A DNA stretch of 57,003 nucleotides from positions 1 to 57,003 of the forward strand of contig JAMCZX010000031.1 of the NCBI GenBank assembly GCA_023485205.1. The letters are read 5' to 3'. The stretch is from Candidatus Omnitrophota bacterium. GTDB lineage: Bacteria > Ratteibacteria > UBA8468 > B48-G9 > DTJG01. The notes under the pieces are model-generated. The model was not told the origin of the DNA, made no database searches, and worked only from the letters and a program-made list of their open reading frames with translations. Below are positions 1 through 9,296 of this stretch, in pieces (the stretch's first letter is position 1; every line of letters begins with the position of its first letter). The position numbers and the translations under genes are program-made.

Positions 1-266
1 GTTCGCAAGAAAGTAAACCTCATTTTCACTGGCCCGCAACAAAAACAATTTTACAAAAAGCACACATGGACCCCAATAAGCCATTAATTGACGGTAATAT
101 TATTCCACAGTGTCAAAAATGTAATAGAGCGGATAGAAATAGATGGGTTTATGACGATAAGGGTAGAGTTATAAAATTAGCAGATGCAAATTTTGTTAAA
201 AATTTTGATAGAAATGTAAGAAAGAAAATTTATAAAATATTATATAAAGAGTTTAACGGTAAATAA
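1..266 (+). CDS. C-terminal part of a probable type II restriction endonuclease (5' truncated)
   Basis: The frame is open from the window edge to a TAA at 264-266, giving about 87 residues. A His-rich stretch (PHFHWP) is followed by HMDPNKPL, then CQKCNRADRNRW, an arrangement like the HNH or zinc-finger ends of some type II restriction enzymes. The methyltransferase gene begins 20 bp downstream on the same strand, which is the normal layout of a restriction-modification pair. The catalytic core lies outside the window, so the restriction assignment rests on the motif and the neighbour. A different HNH-type nuclease is possible. Confidence 0.5.
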   Translation, partial: SQESKPHFHWPATKTILQKAHMDPNKPLIDGNIIPQCQKCNRADRNRWVYDDKGRVIKLADANFVKNFDRNVRKKIYKILYKEFNGK

Positions 267-286
267 GCCGATTTACTAAAATATCT

Positions 287-1276
287 ATGAAAAACAAAGA
301 TTTTATAAATAAAATTATCTGCGATGACGCAATGAAATTACTACCTCAAATTGAAAGTGATTCTATAGATGTTGTGTTAACGGATCCACCCTATTTTTTA
401 GATAAACTTGATAATAATTGGGACTATAAAAAAGTATCAAATCAGAATAATCAATATACAATCAAATCCCTACCCGCGGGCATGAAGTTTACCCGTGAAC
501 AGGGCAGAAGATTTTATTCCTGGTATTTTAAAGTATCAAAAGAAATTTTCAGAATTTTAAAGCCGGGCGGATTTTTCTTTTCTTTCTCAAGTCCTAGACT
601 TTATCATAGAATGGCATCTGCGATTGATGATGCAGGTTTTGAAATAAGAGATGTATTTATGTGGCTTTATACTCAAAATCAGGCCAAAGCTATGGGCGTT
701 GACCATTTTATTAAAAAAATGAATATAGGTAGGAAAGCAAAAGAAGAAATTATGGAAAAGCTAAATGGTTGGAAAACTCCACAAATAAAATCTTGTTTTG
801 AGCCAATAGCAATGGCCCAAAAACCAGCAGACAAGACGTATCTAAATAATATGTTGAAACACGAGGTAGGTTTATTTAATACAAATGTGCGGATTGGGGC
901 AAATATGTATCCGGCAAATATTTTTACGATAGAAAATATTAATGAATTAATAGATAAGGCATTTTTATTATCAAAACCAACAAAGAAAGAAAAAGGAGAA
1001 TATAATGATCATAAAACTGTTAAGCCATTAGTGATTTGTGAGTATTTAATAAAACTTTCAGCTTTTTCAAAAAATGCCGTTGTGCTTGACCCGTTTATTG
1101 GAAGTGGAACAACTGCTGTGGCGGCAAAAAAATTGGGTAAATATTATATTGGCATAGATTCAAACAAAAAATATGTTGAGATTGCTGAAAAAAGATTAAA
1201 AGAAATTGACGAAGAAATAAAATCAGAATTGTTCATAGAACAAAATAACTTTCAATTAGAGTTTCAAGTTATATAA
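287..1276 (+). CDS. Beta-class site-specific DNA methyltransferase
   Basis: This is a 329-residue S-adenosylmethionine-dependent DNA methyltransferase of the N6-adenine/N4-cytosine family (Pfam N6_N4_Mtase). The catalytic motif IV, DPPY, is at residues 33-36 and the AdoMet-binding motif I, DPFIGSGT, is at 268-275. Catalytic motif first and AdoMet motif last defines the beta class. DPPY rather than SPPY favours N6-adenine as the product, though this is not decisive. The middle (about 90-230) would hold the target-recognition region. It follows the probable restriction enzyme fragment by 20 bp, so the two are likely a restriction-modification unit. The recognition sequence cannot be read from the protein. 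Confidence 0.88.
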   Translation: MKNKDFINKIICDDAMKLLPQIESDSIDVVLTDPPYFLDKLDNNWDYKKVSNQNNQYTIKSLPAGMKFTREQGRRFYSWYFKVSKEIFRILKPGGFFFSFSSPRLYHRMASAIDDAGFEIRDVFMWLYTQNQAKAMGVDHFIKKMNIGRKAKEEIMEKLNGWKTPQIKSCFEPIAMAQKPADKTYLNNMLKHEVGLFNTNVRIGANMYPANIFTIENINELIDKAFLLSKPTKKEKGEYNDHKTVKPLVICEYLIKLSAFSKNAVVLDPFIGSGTTAVAAKKLGKYYIGIDSNKKYVEIAEKRLKEIDEEIKSELFIEQNNFQLEFQVI

Positions 1277-1341
1277 GAAATATTGTCTACAATTTAAAAT
1301 TTTTCTCGGTGGTAAAAAAAGGATAAGGAGATTGATTTTAT

Positions 1342-2337
1342 ATGGCTGAAATAATAAGAAAAAACAAGATTTTTGACATTCTGAAAATACACTTGAAGTA
1401 TATATTGATTGTTTACGTTTTGGCAATGTTCGGGAGTATAATATTTTATGTTGTTTCCCCTAAATACTATCTTGCAACGACAGAAATTTTAAAACCTGTA
1501 AAAAATTTTCAGACCAATGTTTCATCGGAAGTGATTTTGTCCCTTTTAAATAGTAATGGGATGCAGGATAAAATAATTAAAAAATTCAAATTATCCGATG
1601 AGTACGGAACGGAGAACCTTGACGTTTTAAGAAGAGATTTTAAAACAAATGTTAAGATTTCAGAGGTGGGTAAAAAAATTATAAAAATAGACGTTATAGA
1701 CAAAAATCCGGAAACCGCGGCTGACATAGCGAATTTTTTCTATAAGAACCTAAATAATCTTATTTATAATTTAATAAATATGCCGACAGTAAAAAACAGG
1801 ATTGCCATTGAAGAAAATCTGACAAAAACAGATGAACAAATAAAAAGTCTTGAATATAATATGGACAAGATTGAACATAAAAATAAAATAATAATTATCA
1901 ATAACAGTAATAAAGATTTAAGTCCTGTTGCAGATTACTTGATGACTAAACTGATAAAAGAAAAATTAGAGCTTGACACAATTAAACAAACAGAGCCGAT
2001 AAATACAAAAAAACTTGTTGATACCAGGGTTAAAATAGCATATCTTGAAAGCCAGATAGATAAAATTATAAAATATAAAAGAAGTTTACTGGATATTCAA
2101 AGAGATATATCAGAAAAAGAAACACTCTTTTCTTTACTGACTGACCAGTTGGAAAAAGCAAAATTTTCTGAATCAAAAAATATAGTCCCTATCCAGGTTC
2201 TTGATAAGGCAATAGCACCTACTACGGTTTATAAACCCGATATAAAAATTATCGTTATTATAATTTCATGTATAATTTTGGGGATAGGACTCATTGTAAT
2301 CTTTTTTGATGCATTAAGATTTCTTGGAAGTCTGTAA
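1342..2337 (+). CDS. Wzz-like polysaccharide chain-length determinant / co-polymerase
   Basis: The 331-residue protein has an N-terminal membrane segment (about 19-39), a periplasmic alpha/beta part, a long charged coiled coil (about 150-270) and a second membrane segment (about 301-323). This is the topology of Wzz and of the membrane domain of BY-kinase co-polymerases. The Pro-rich stretch before the second membrane helix (IAPTTVYKPD) is typical. Proteins of this family set chain length of O-antigen or exopolysaccharide. There is no kinase domain and no glycosyltransferase nearby. A ribosome binding site AAGGAG lies at 1325-1330. It stands just before dnaX without an obvious functional tie. 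Confidence 0.7.
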   Translation: MAEIIRKNKIFDILKIHLKYILIVYVLAMFGSIIFYVVSPKYYLATTEILKPVKNFQTNVSSEVILSLLNSNGMQDKIIKKFKLSDEYGTENLDVLRRDFKTNVKISEVGKKIIKIDVIDKNPETAADIANFFYKNLNNLIYNLINMPTVKNRIAIEENLTKTDEQIKSLEYNMDKIEHKNKIIIINNSNKDLSPVADYLMTKLIKEKLELDTIKQTEPINTKKLVDTRVKIAYLESQIDKIIKYKRSLLDIQRDISEKETLFSLLTDQLEKAKFSESKNIVPIQVLDKAIAPTTVYKPDIKIIVIIISCIILGIGLIVIFFDALRFLGSL

Positions 2338-2351
2338 AATTTATAACAAAA

Positions 2352-3941
2352 ATGACTAAAACCGAACGTTCACATGGTACATACGTAGTATTAGCTCGTA
2401 AATATAGACCACAAAAATTTTCAGAGGTTATCGGACAAAAAACAATTATCAGGGAACTTCAGGAATCCGTTAAAGAAAATAAAATCGCACATGCATTCCT
2501 TTTTTTCGGTCCGAGAGGTTCGGGTAAAACTTCCGTAGCACGAATTCTTTCAAAAAGTCTCAATTGTGAAAAAGGTCCTTTGCCTGAGCCTTGTGATAAA
2601 TGTGAATTTTGCGGGGAAATCATATCAGGAGCGTCACTTGATTTTCTTGAAATAGACGGTGCATCAAATCGTGGAATAGATGAAATAAGAAGTCTTCGTG
2701 AGAACGTTTTACTGAGGCCTGCAAAAAGCAGGTTTAAAATTTATCTCATAGATGAGGTTCACATGCTGACAACAGAGGCTTTTAATGCATTATTAAAGAC
2801 TCTTGAAGAGCCTCCCTCTTATGTAAAATTTATTTTTGCAACGACAAGTCCTGAAAAAATTCCACAGACAATAGTTTCCAGATGCCGGAAATATCAGTTT
2901 AAACCTCTTAAAACAGAAGAGATTACAGAAAAAATAAAATTAATCCTGAAAAACGAAAACTGGACTATTGACCCGCGTGCTCTTGAAAGGATTATATCTG
3001 CAGGCTCAGGTTCTTTAAGAGACGTCCTTGGATATCTTGACCAGTTGATTATTCTTTCAAAAGAAAGAAACATAACGTTTGAATTAACGGAAGAAGTCCT
3101 TGGAGTAATAAAATCAGAAAGTATATTGGAAATAATATGGCTTTTATGTACGGGGGAAACGGCTGAAGCCCTCCGTATTTTTCATGATTTTACAGAACAG
3201 GGAAAAGAACTTGCCGGTTTTTTGGATGAAATTAACCGGAATCTCAGAATGATGCTTTTTAAAAAACTTAATCTGCATCTCTTTCCAGAGTTTTCCATAG
3301 ATGAAAAGTATTCAGAAAAAATTTCATTATTATCCTTTGAACAGATATTAAAAGGTATAGAAACCACGCTTGCAATAAAAGAAAAATCCAAATATGAACC
3401 ATTGGAGATTATTTATGGGGAAATTCTTATTATCAGGCTTTCAGGAATTCTAAGGATTGCTGATAAAAATAAAAACGTGGAGCCCGTTCTTGAAAAACGT
3501 GACCATGCCCGGCCGTTGGAAAATAAACAGATATCCCAAATGAAAACTGAAGAGATGAAAACAGAAATTTTAAAAAAGTCAGAAGACGTAATTTCCAAAA
3601 TAGATAATGTTACAGATGAAAAATGGAAAGAGATTTTAAATGAAATCAAGAAAAAGAAAAGAACTCTTGAAGCCTGTTTGAGGGCGGGAAAACCCGTAAA
3701 AATAGAAAATAATTGTTTATATATCGGGTTTCCGGAAAAAATGAAATTCCATTATTCCAGGGCACAGGATAATGATAACATAACATACCTGGAGAAAATT
3801 ATTGAAAAAATTCTCGGTTTTCATTATAATATATCTTATTTTTTATTTAAGGAAGACCCCAAAACCATCCAGGATAGGACGTCATCTATAAAAAAAATAG
3901 TTGATTTCTTTGATGGGGAAATCGTAAAAATGGAGGAATAA
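2352..3941 (+). CDS. dnaX: DNA polymerase III subunit gamma/tau
   Basis: This 529-residue AAA+ clamp-loader subunit shows the Walker A motif GPRGSGKT at 53-60, zinc-binding cysteines at 72, 81, 84 and 87, the Walker B DEVH at 134-137 and the sensor/arginine-finger SRC at 176-178. The first 360 residues match the clamp-loader core. The rest is a Lys/Glu-rich linker plus a small C-terminal domain, so the protein is tau-like in length. It heads a compact block with ybaB (1 bp gap) and recR, a widely conserved replication and repair operon. The start at MTKTERSH lacks a clear Shine-Dalgarno sequence. Confidence 0.96.
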   Translation: MTKTERSHGTYVVLARKYRPQKFSEVIGQKTIIRELQESVKENKIAHAFLFFGPRGSGKTSVARILSKSLNCEKGPLPEPCDKCEFCGEIISGASLDFLEIDGASNRGIDEIRSLRENVLLRPAKSRFKIYLIDEVHMLTTEAFNALLKTLEEPPSYVKFIFATTSPEKIPQTIVSRCRKYQFKPLKTEEITEKIKLILKNENWTIDPRALERIISAGSGSLRDVLGYLDQLIILSKERNITFELTEEVLGVIKSESILEIIWLLCTGETAEALRIFHDFTEQGKELAGFLDEINRNLRMMLFKKLNLHLFPEFSIDEKYSEKISLLSFEQILKGIETTLAIKEKSKYEPLEIIYGEILIIRLSGILRIADKNKNVEPVLEKRDHARPLENKQISQMKTEEMKTEILKKSEDVISKIDNVTDEKWKEILNEIKKKKRTLEACLRAGKPVKIENNCLYIGFPEKMKFHYSRAQDNDNITYLEKIIEKILGFHYNISYFLFKEDPKTIQDRTSSIKKIVDFFDGEIVKMEE

Positions 3942-3942
3942 A

Positions 3943-4257
3943 ATGGCTAATGTATTTGATATGTTAAAACAGGCATCCCAGTTGAAAAAACAGGCATCCC
4001 AGTTGCAAAAAATACTTTCTGACAAGATATATGAGGCATCTTCAAAAGATGAAAAAATAAAAATAAAAATAAATGGCAAGATGGAGGTTCTTTCTATAGA
4101 CATAGCATCTGACATACTTTCTCCACACAATAAAACCCACCTGGAAAAAACCATACTCCATACCTATCAGATTGCACGGAAAGAAATGGAAAGAATGGTA
4201 CAGGATGAATTGAAAAGTCGTTTTGGGGATTTACCATTTGATAAGATGCCGTTCTAG
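3943..4257 (+). CDS. ybaB: YbaB/EbfC family nucleoid-associated protein
   Basis: This 104-residue protein is a small dimeric DNA-binding protein of the YbaB/EbfC family. The N-terminal helix is rich in Gln and Lys. The middle has the family pattern of a beta strand with ISxD-like spacing (VLSIDIASDILSP). It sits between dnaX and recR, the usual place for this gene. The N-terminal helix contains an exact seven-residue tandem duplication (KQASQLK, KQASQLQ) caused by a 21-bp repeat. This slightly lengthens the first helix. Confidence 0.92.
   Translation: MANVFDMLKQASQLKKQASQLQKILSDKIYEASSKDEKIKIKINGKMEVLSIDIASDILSPHNKTHLEKTILHTYQIARKEMERMVQDELKSRFGDLPFDKMPF
3967..4008 (+). repeat. 21-bp tandem duplication inside ybaB
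   Basis: Two adjacent 21-bp units (3967-3987 and 3988-4008) share the core AAACAGGCATCCCAGTTG and differ only in the last three bases. The duplication keeps the reading frame and adds seven residues (two helical turns) to the N-terminal helix. It looks like a recent slippage event. Confidence 0.85.
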
Positions 4258-4268
4258 GGATAAATAAT

Positions 4269-4868
4269 ATGGAAACATATCCTAAAACCATAAAAGAAAC
4301 GTTGGAACAGTTGGAAAAGTTACCTGGTATAGGACCAAAAAGTGCGGAAAGAATAATAAACTTTTTATTAAAGGCTGATAAAACGTTTATAGAGAAATTT
4401 GCAGGTAACCTGATAAAGATCAAGGTTACAGTAAGACTTTGTAAAAATTGTTTTAATATTACTGAAAACGAGGTTTGTGATATATGCCAGGATAAGGGAA
4501 GAAAAAAAGTTCTTGCAATTATTGAAGAGGTTAAAGACCTGGTATCAATGGAAAAAGCAGGATTTGATGGATATTATCACGTGCTTGGAGGAAGAATAAA
4601 CCCTATGGAAAAAATAGGGCCGGAACAATTAAACGTTCAATCTGTCTTTGAACGTTTAGATGCAGAAAATTTTGATGAGATTATAATTGCAACAAATGCA
4701 ACACCTGAAGGTGAAATGACTGCAAATTATCTTATAAGACTTTTTTCAGGAAGAAACATAAAAATATCAAGATTGGCATATGGAATACCGGTTGGCAGTG
4801 AAATTGAATACGTAGACCCGAAAACCTTAAAAGAATCCATAGAAAACCGCAGAAAGTTTCTACCATGA
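4269..4868 (+). CDS. recR: Recombination mediator protein RecR
   Basis: This 199-residue protein has the full RecR layout. A helix-hairpin-helix LPGIGPKSAERI lies at 18-29, a four-cysteine zinc finger at C58, C61, C70 and C73, then a Toprim domain beginning near residue 80 (VLAIIEE) and a C-terminal Walker-like region. RecR works with RecF/RecO to load RecA at gapped DNA. It follows ybaB by 11 bp. Its stop overlaps the start of the next gene in an ATGA tetranucleotide at 4865-4868. Confidence 0.97.
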   Translation: METYPKTIKETLEQLEKLPGIGPKSAERIINFLLKADKTFIEKFAGNLIKIKVTVRLCKNCFNITENEVCDICQDKGRKKVLAIIEEVKDLVSMEKAGFDGYYHVLGGRINPMEKIGPEQLNVQSVFERLDAENFDEIIIATNATPEGEMTANYLIRLFSGRNIKISRLAYGIPVGSEIEYVDPKTLKESIENRRKFLP

Positions 4869-5764
4869 ATTACATAGACTACCTCATTTATAGATTTGCA
4901 TATTTTCTTGGTTTCTGCCTTCCTATCAGGATTTGTTATTTTATTTCCAGGAGGATTTCTGAATTTAGATATTATACTGCATTTGTCTGGAGAAAATCTG
5001 TTAAAAAAAACATCACGGAAAATTTAAGAATTGTCCTGCAGTATAAATCAGAAAAAGAAGGTAAACCCTTTACGATAAGGGACCTGAGAAAAATTGTTAA
5101 ACAAAATTATTATCATTTTGCACAGTATATGACAGATTTTTTAAGTATGCCCAAAAACAGGCGCTATTTTTTTAAAAAACTCAGGGTTATAGGAATAGAA
5201 AATGTTGAAAAGGCATTAACCTATAAAAAAGGCGTGATTATCTTAACGGCTCATCTGGGAAATTGGGAACTTGCCGGTGCAATGTCTACTTCGCTTGGTT
5301 TTCCACTAAGTGCTATTGCATTACCTTATAAGTCAAAAAATATAGCAAATTTTTTTACAGAAATAAGAAAAAAAACAGGTATCAATGTTATTAAAACAGG
5401 AACCGGGCCCAAAGAGATTTTAAAAGCTTTAAGAAAAAATGAAATTGTTGCTGTTCTTGGAGACAGGGTTTTTACCGAGAAAGGGACAAAAATAGATTTC
5501 ATGGGAAAAACCGCCATACTTCCAAGAGGGCCTGCTACGTTAGCAGTGAAAACAGGTGCTAAATATGTCGCAGGGTTTTTATTTTATAACAGAGATTCCT
5601 ATACACTTTTGTTCCAGAATTTAAATGAACCTTCTTTCAACATTTCTGATGTTGAAAAAATAAATTTTTATTTGGACGAGACTAAAAAAATACTTGAAAA
5701 GTACATCCTGCAATATACATACCAGTGGCTGAATTTCTCAAATACATGGAATACAGAAAATTAA
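4865..5764 (+). CDS. LpxL/HtrB-type lipid A acyltransferase
   Basis: The 299-residue protein belongs to the lysophospholipid/lipid A acyltransferase family. The catalytic HX4E motif is HLGNWE at 130-135, followed by a GDR stretch (ALGDRVF-like, near 200) and a Pro-rich PRGPA segment around 219-223. An N-terminal hydrophobic segment would anchor it to the inner membrane. These enzymes add secondary acyl chains to lipid A and imply an outer membrane with lipopolysaccharide. The start overlaps the recR stop by 4 bp, so the genes are translationally coupled. Exact acyl donor and site cannot be told. Confidence 0.85.
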   Translation: MNYIDYLIYRFAYFLGFCLPIRICYFISRRISEFRYYTAFVWRKSVKKNITENLRIVLQYKSEKEGKPFTIRDLRKIVKQNYYHFAQYMTDFLSMPKNRRYFFKKLRVIGIENVEKALTYKKGVIILTAHLGNWELAGAMSTSLGFPLSAIALPYKSKNIANFFTEIRKKTGINVIKTGTGPKEILKALRKNEIVAVLGDRVFTEKGTKIDFMGKTAILPRGPATLAVKTGAKYVAGFLFYNRDSYTLLFQNLNEPSFNISDVEKINFYLDETKKILEKYILQYTYQWLNFSNTWNTEN

Positions 5765-5815
5765 CAGTTGTTTTTTTTATTTTTAAAAGGTAAAATAATA
5801 CAGGGTGAAGAAAAT

Positions 5816-6499
5816 ATGGATATTGTAGACTTAAAACAGGTTAAGCAGTTTTCACTTGAATGCAAGAATAAAACCATAATTGTTTATTTACTGGAAATTG
5901 GCAAAAATAATGAATTAATTTTTAAGCCTGATAAACCCAATCCGGAATTTTGTGGTAAAATAAATGAAAACTGCTGTGTATTTTTTGAAGTATTAAATAA
6001 AACATGGACGTTTTCAGGTAAACTTTTTTGCCCCACAATAGAAAGATTTATTGTAGTTAATCGCTCTTCTGTTATGTCGGACCGTAGAAGAGAAAGAAGA
6101 TTTCCTGTTCCATCCCTGGCTGCACATATAAAAGAAACAGGTGTTTTTCACCACTTAAACATAATAGATGCCCATGCTATGGACCTTACGTTAAAAGGTA
6201 TAAGAATCCAGAGTCTTACAGCATTACAGATTGGTGTATCATATGAAATAGAAGTTAATATTATTTATAAACATCAAATCCATATTTTCAAATCCAATAT
6301 TTTAATAAAAGATGTTACAAAACAGGGATTTAACTATTATTGTGGAGGAGAATTTATAAATACGGATGAAGAAAATAAACATATTCTTGAAGAGTATCTC
6401 CTGGATATCCAGGGAAAATTAAAAAAAGATTTTTTAAATGTTGAAAATCTTACAACCTTCAGTAATTATTTTATTAATTTTTTTCCCAGGATATTATAA
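5816..6499 (+). CDS. PilZ-domain (c-di-GMP binding) protein
   Basis: A start at ATG 5816 (MDIVDLK) is preferred over an upstream in-frame TTG at 5768, because a GGGTGA-like ribosome binding site precedes it. The protein is about 227 residues. The first half is a YcgR-N-like beta domain. The second half begins with the PilZ signature RRRERRF (RxxxR) and continues with DLTLKGIRI, which fits the (D/N)xSxxG element with Thr/Leu replacing Ser. PilZ domains bind cyclic-di-GMP and control motility, pili or polysaccharide export. There is no fused effector domain. Its natural partner here could be the pilus cluster further on, but that is inference. Confidence 0.75.
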   Translation: MDIVDLKQVKQFSLECKNKTIIVYLLEIGKNNELIFKPDKPNPEFCGKINENCCVFFEVLNKTWTFSGKLFCPTIERFIVVNRSSVMSDRRRERRFPVPSLAAHIKETGVFHHLNIIDAHAMDLTLKGIRIQSLTALQIGVSYEIEVNIIYKHQIHIFKSNILIKDVTKQGFNYYCGGEFINTDEENKHILEEYLLDIQGKLKKDFLNVENLTTFSNYFINFFPRIL

Positions 6500-6503
6500 A
6501 TAA

Positions 6504-6737
6504 ATGAGGAACATATTTAATATTGTTGAAAAACTAAAAGAGCCTGTTGAAAGATTAAAAGAGATAGACAGAAAATTAGAAAAAATGGGTGACATAATCC
6601 AGGGTATTGGAAAAAATCTGCAAATAATTGGAGAAAATCTCGAAAAAATGGGTCAGGAATTAGAAGAAATGGGAGAACTTCCAAAAGAAATAACTGAAGA
6701 AATCACTCATCCAATAGAAAAAGTAAATACTCAATGA
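6504..6737 (+). CDS. Small coiled-coil protein (77 aa), function unknown
   Basis: This short charged protein is almost entirely heptad-like (LEKMGDI, LQIIGEN, LEKMGQE, LEEMGEL) and would form a coiled coil. There is no signal peptide. It begins 4 bp after the PilZ gene and is probably co-transcribed with it. Its last residues VNTQ and its stop codon are supplied by the left end of a dispersed inverted-repeat element at 6723. The original C-terminus may therefore have been replaced by the insertion. Confidence 0.55.
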   Translation: MRNIFNIVEKLKEPVERLKEIDRKLEKMGDIIQGIGKNLQIIGENLEKMGQELEEMGELPKEITEEITHPIEKVNTQ

Positions 6738-6800
6738 ACGACGTTTGAAGTAAGTTTGGATTGTCTTTGAGGAGGAAACACTGTTTTAGTGAATATTTAC
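6723..6800 (+). repeat. Hairpin element family C, copy 1 (internally deleted, 78 bp)
   Basis: The element starts with GTAAATACTCAATGAA and ends with TTAGTGAATATTTAC, which are inverted repeats of each other. The left half (through GGATTGTCTTTGAGG) matches the longer copies at 25701, 30035 and 38439. The central hairpin arm is missing. It lies between the 77-residue coiled-coil gene, whose stop codon it supplies, and the tRNA gene. Confidence 0.8.
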
Positions 6801-6811
6801 ATCTTAGTTAT

Positions 6812-6883
6812 GCCACCTTAGCTCAGGGGGAGAGCGGGGCACTTGTAATGCTCAGGCCATCCGTTCAAATCGGATAGGTGGCT
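6812..6883 (+). tRNA. tRNA-Thr (anticodon TGT)
   Basis: A full cloverleaf can be drawn. The acceptor stem GCCACCT pairs with AGGTGGC (6876-6882). The anticodon arm GGGCA/TGCTC encloses loop CTTGTAA with anticodon TGT at 6844-6846. The T arm ATCCG/CGGAT encloses TTCAAAT. CCA is not encoded. A run of T residues follows at once (6883-6889) and may help termination. Confidence 0.95.
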
Positions 6884-6919
6884 TTTTTTACATCTTTGAG
6901 ACGATTTGAATAGAGCGAA

Positions 6920-8599
6920 TTATTTCTTAATCTTTAGCCACTCATCCCTGAGCGGGAGTGTTCTGTTGAATATAAGAGTACCGTCTTTTGTGTTCTTCTC
7001 CACACAAAAATATCCAAGCCGTTCAAACTGAAACCTGTCACCGGTTTTTGCATTTTTAAGGGATGGCTCAAGCATACTGTTTTTGAGAACCTGCAATGAT
7101 TGCGGGTTCAGGTTGATTGTAAAATCTGAATTTTCAGGAAAATCCATGGGATTCTTTTTTGTAAATAATTTGTCATAAATTCTTGTTTCTGCATTAATTG
7201 CATGTGAGGCAGATACCCAGTGAAGCGTTGTTTTTGATTTTCTTCCATCAGGTGCGTCCCCCCCCTTTGTAGCCGGGTCATACGTACAATGAATTTCTTT
7301 TACTTCTCCTGTTTTTTCGTCCTTAACCACTGACGTACACTTTATAAAATATGCATAGCGAAGCCTTACTTCTCTTCCTGGTGCAAGCCTGTAAAATTTT
7401 GGTGAAGGGGTTTCCATAAAATCATCTTTTTCAATATACAGAGTTTTGGAAAAAGGAATCTTTCTTGTTCCTGCAGATAAATCTTCAGGGTTATTGATAG
7501 CATCAAGCTCCTCTGTTGTTCCTTCAGGATAATTATCTATAATCAGTCTGATTGGATTTAAGACTGCCATTACCCTTAAGGTTTGCTTATTCAGATACTC
7601 TCTTACACAATGCTCCAAAAGCTCTATGTCCACGACACTTTCTGTTTTTGAAATCCCTATAATATCACAGAAATTTCTTATTGCTTCAGCAGGATACCCT
7701 CTTTTTCTCATTCCGGAGATTGTAGGCATACGAGGGTCATCCCATCCTTTTACATAGCCTTCCTGGACAAGTCTTAAAAGAAATCTCTTGCTTAAAATTG
7801 TATACGTAAGATTAAGCCTGGCAAATTCAATCTGCTGTGGGTGATGAACCCCAAGAGCATCAAGAAACCAGTCATATAATGGCCTGTGGTCTTCAAATTC
7901 AAGGGTACATATTGAATAGGTTACACCTTCAATGGAATCTTCCAGCCCATGTGCCCAGTCGTAGGTTGGATAAATACACCATTTGTTTTCTCTCCTGTAA
8001 TGAGACGCCTGGATAATACGGTACATTATGGGGTCACGCATGTTAATGTTTGGTGATGACATGTCTATTTTAGCTCTTAAGACCCTGCTTCCCTCTTCAA
8101 ATTTCCCGTTTTTCATTTGTTCAAGGAGTTCAAGATTTTCTTGTATAGAACGGTTGCGGTATGGGCTTTCTTTTCCGGGGGTGGTTAATGTTCCTCTATA
8201 TTCTCTGAGTTGTTCGGCGCTTAAGTCATCAACGTATGCCTTTCCTGTTTTTACCAGCTCAACTGCATACCCGTACATTTTTTCAAAATAGTCTGATGAA
8301 AAATAAAGTCTGTTATTCCATTTAAAACCGAGCCATTCTATGTCCTCTTTAATAGACTCAACATACTCATAACTTTCCGTAAGGGGATTTGTATCATCAA
8401 ATCTTAAATTGCACAGACCTCCAAAATCTTCCGCTATTCCAAAATTCAGGCATATGGATTTTGCATGTCCAATATGAAGATAACCGTTTGGTTCAGGAGG
8501 AAAACGGGTCAGAACTTTTTTTTCAAATCTGCCATTTTTTATGTCATTTTCAATAATGGTTCTTATAAAATCCCGGTATTTATGTTCTTTATTTTCCAT
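6920..8599 (-). CDS. glnS: Glutaminyl-tRNA synthetase
   Basis: The start at ATG 8599 (MENKEHKY) gives about 559 residues. The class I signature HIGH is at 42-45 within [15 protein letters not shown], and the KMSKS equivalent is the LSKRF segment typical of GlnRS. The C-terminal beta-barrel anticodon-binding domains are complete. The presence of GlnRS suggests direct charging of tRNA-Gln. No Shine-Dalgarno sequence precedes the ATG. A good promoter ends only nine bases before it, so the mRNA may be leaderless. Confidence 0.96.
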   Translation of the reverse strand: MENKEHKYRDFIRTIIENDIKNGRFEKKVLTRFPPEPNGYLHIGHAKSICLNFGIAEDFGGLCNLRFDDTNPLTESYEYVESIKEDIEWLGFKWNNRLYFSSDYFEKMYGYAVELVKTGKAYVDDLSAEQLREYRGTLTTPGKESPYRNRSIQENLELLEQMKNGKFEEGSRVLRAKIDMSSPNINMRDPIMYRIIQASHYRRENKWCIYPTYDWAHGLEDSIEGVTYSICTLEFEDHRPLYDWFLDALGVHHPQQIEFARLNLTYTILSKRFLLRLVQEGYVKGWDDPRMPTISGMRKRGYPAEAIRNFCDIIGISKTESVVDIELLEHCVREYLNKQTLRVMAVLNPIRLIIDNYPEGTTEELDAINNPEDLSAGTRKIPFSKTLYIEKDDFMETPSPKFYRLAPGREVRLRYAYFIKCTSVVKDEKTGEVKEIHCTYDPATKGGDAPDGRKSKTTLHWVSASHAINAETRIYDKLFTKKNPMDFPENSDFTINLNPQSLQVLKNSMLEPSLKNAKTGDRFQFERLGYFCVEKNTKDGTLIFNRTLPLRDEWLKIKK

Positions 8600-8608
8600 A
8601 ATACAATA

Positions 8609-8636
8609 ATTATAGCCCAAATTATTTATTTATCAA
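8609..8636 (-). promoter_or_regulatory. Predicted sigma-70-type promoter of glnS
   Basis: On the minus strand, -35 TTGATA (8636-8631) and -10 TATAAT (8614-8609) are separated by 16 bp. Transcription would start within about 0-4 nt of the glnS ATG at 8599, predicting a leaderless transcript. The -35 box abuts the stop codon of the upstream DUF1614 gene. Confidence 0.6.
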
Positions 8637-9296
8637 TCACGCGAGAAAAGCGGAGATTATTCCTACAAGAAATATCCCATCATACACCCCTGCTCCGCCG
8701 ATACTCATTATCCCGGGATAATTTCCAAGATTGGATATGTTAAGAAGGTCAGCACCAATGAGAACACCAAGCACCCCGGAAATAAATGCAACAGGCACCC
8801 TGTTTTTAAATGAGAACATGAAGGCAAGAATTACTGAGATAACCGGTGGAATAAAAGCCGATAGGACAACGCCCATTCCCGGAACAACGTGCGCCAATCT
8901 GTGACATATGAGAACGGATATAACCGTGGCAAAAATAGTAGGCCATACAGGAGCTTTTATAAAAACATATAACACAAGTAATAGCGGGATTAAACATCCC
9001 CCGACATTTACAGCAAGTACTTGTTTATTCTCTATAGGTGGGACCTTCCATGGGGCAAAAAAAGAGAAAGGCTGGACCTGCCTGACAGGTGTATAAACCT
9101 CTTTTGAATGAATGGGTATATTTATACTGCTTCCAATAATACTTGCGATAAGAATGACAATTGCCATAATAGGTGGAAGTCCGAGCTTGGTTAAAGCAAT
9201 TTTTACAACTTCAAACTGGATAAAAAAAATCAGAAAAATAAAAAGAAAAATAAAAAGAAAAATTAAGAATAGGATGGAAATCGGGAGAAAAATCAT
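8637..9296 (-). CDS. DUF1614 family membrane protein
   Basis: This 219-residue protein is highly hydrophobic with several membrane segments. It carries conserved Gly-rich stretches typical of DUF1614 (NVGGCLIP, IGADLLN, GGAGVYDGIF). Function is unknown. Its start overlaps the korB stop by 4 bp (9293-9296), so it is translationally coupled to the 2-oxoacid:ferredoxin oxidoreductase genes. The first 25 residues are very low-complexity (Ile/Leu/Phe), and a later start is possible. Confidence 0.75.
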   Translation of the reverse strand: MIFLPISILFLIFLFIFLFIFLIFFIQFEVVKIALTKLGLPPIMAIVILIASIIGSSINIPIHSKEVYTPVRQVQPFSFFAPWKVPPIENKQVLAVNVGGCLIPLLLVLYVFIKAPVWPTIFATVISVLICHRLAHVVPGMGVVLSAFIPPVISVILAFMFSFKNRVPVAFISGVLGVLIGADLLNISNLGNYPGIMSIGGAGVYDGIFLVGIISAFLA

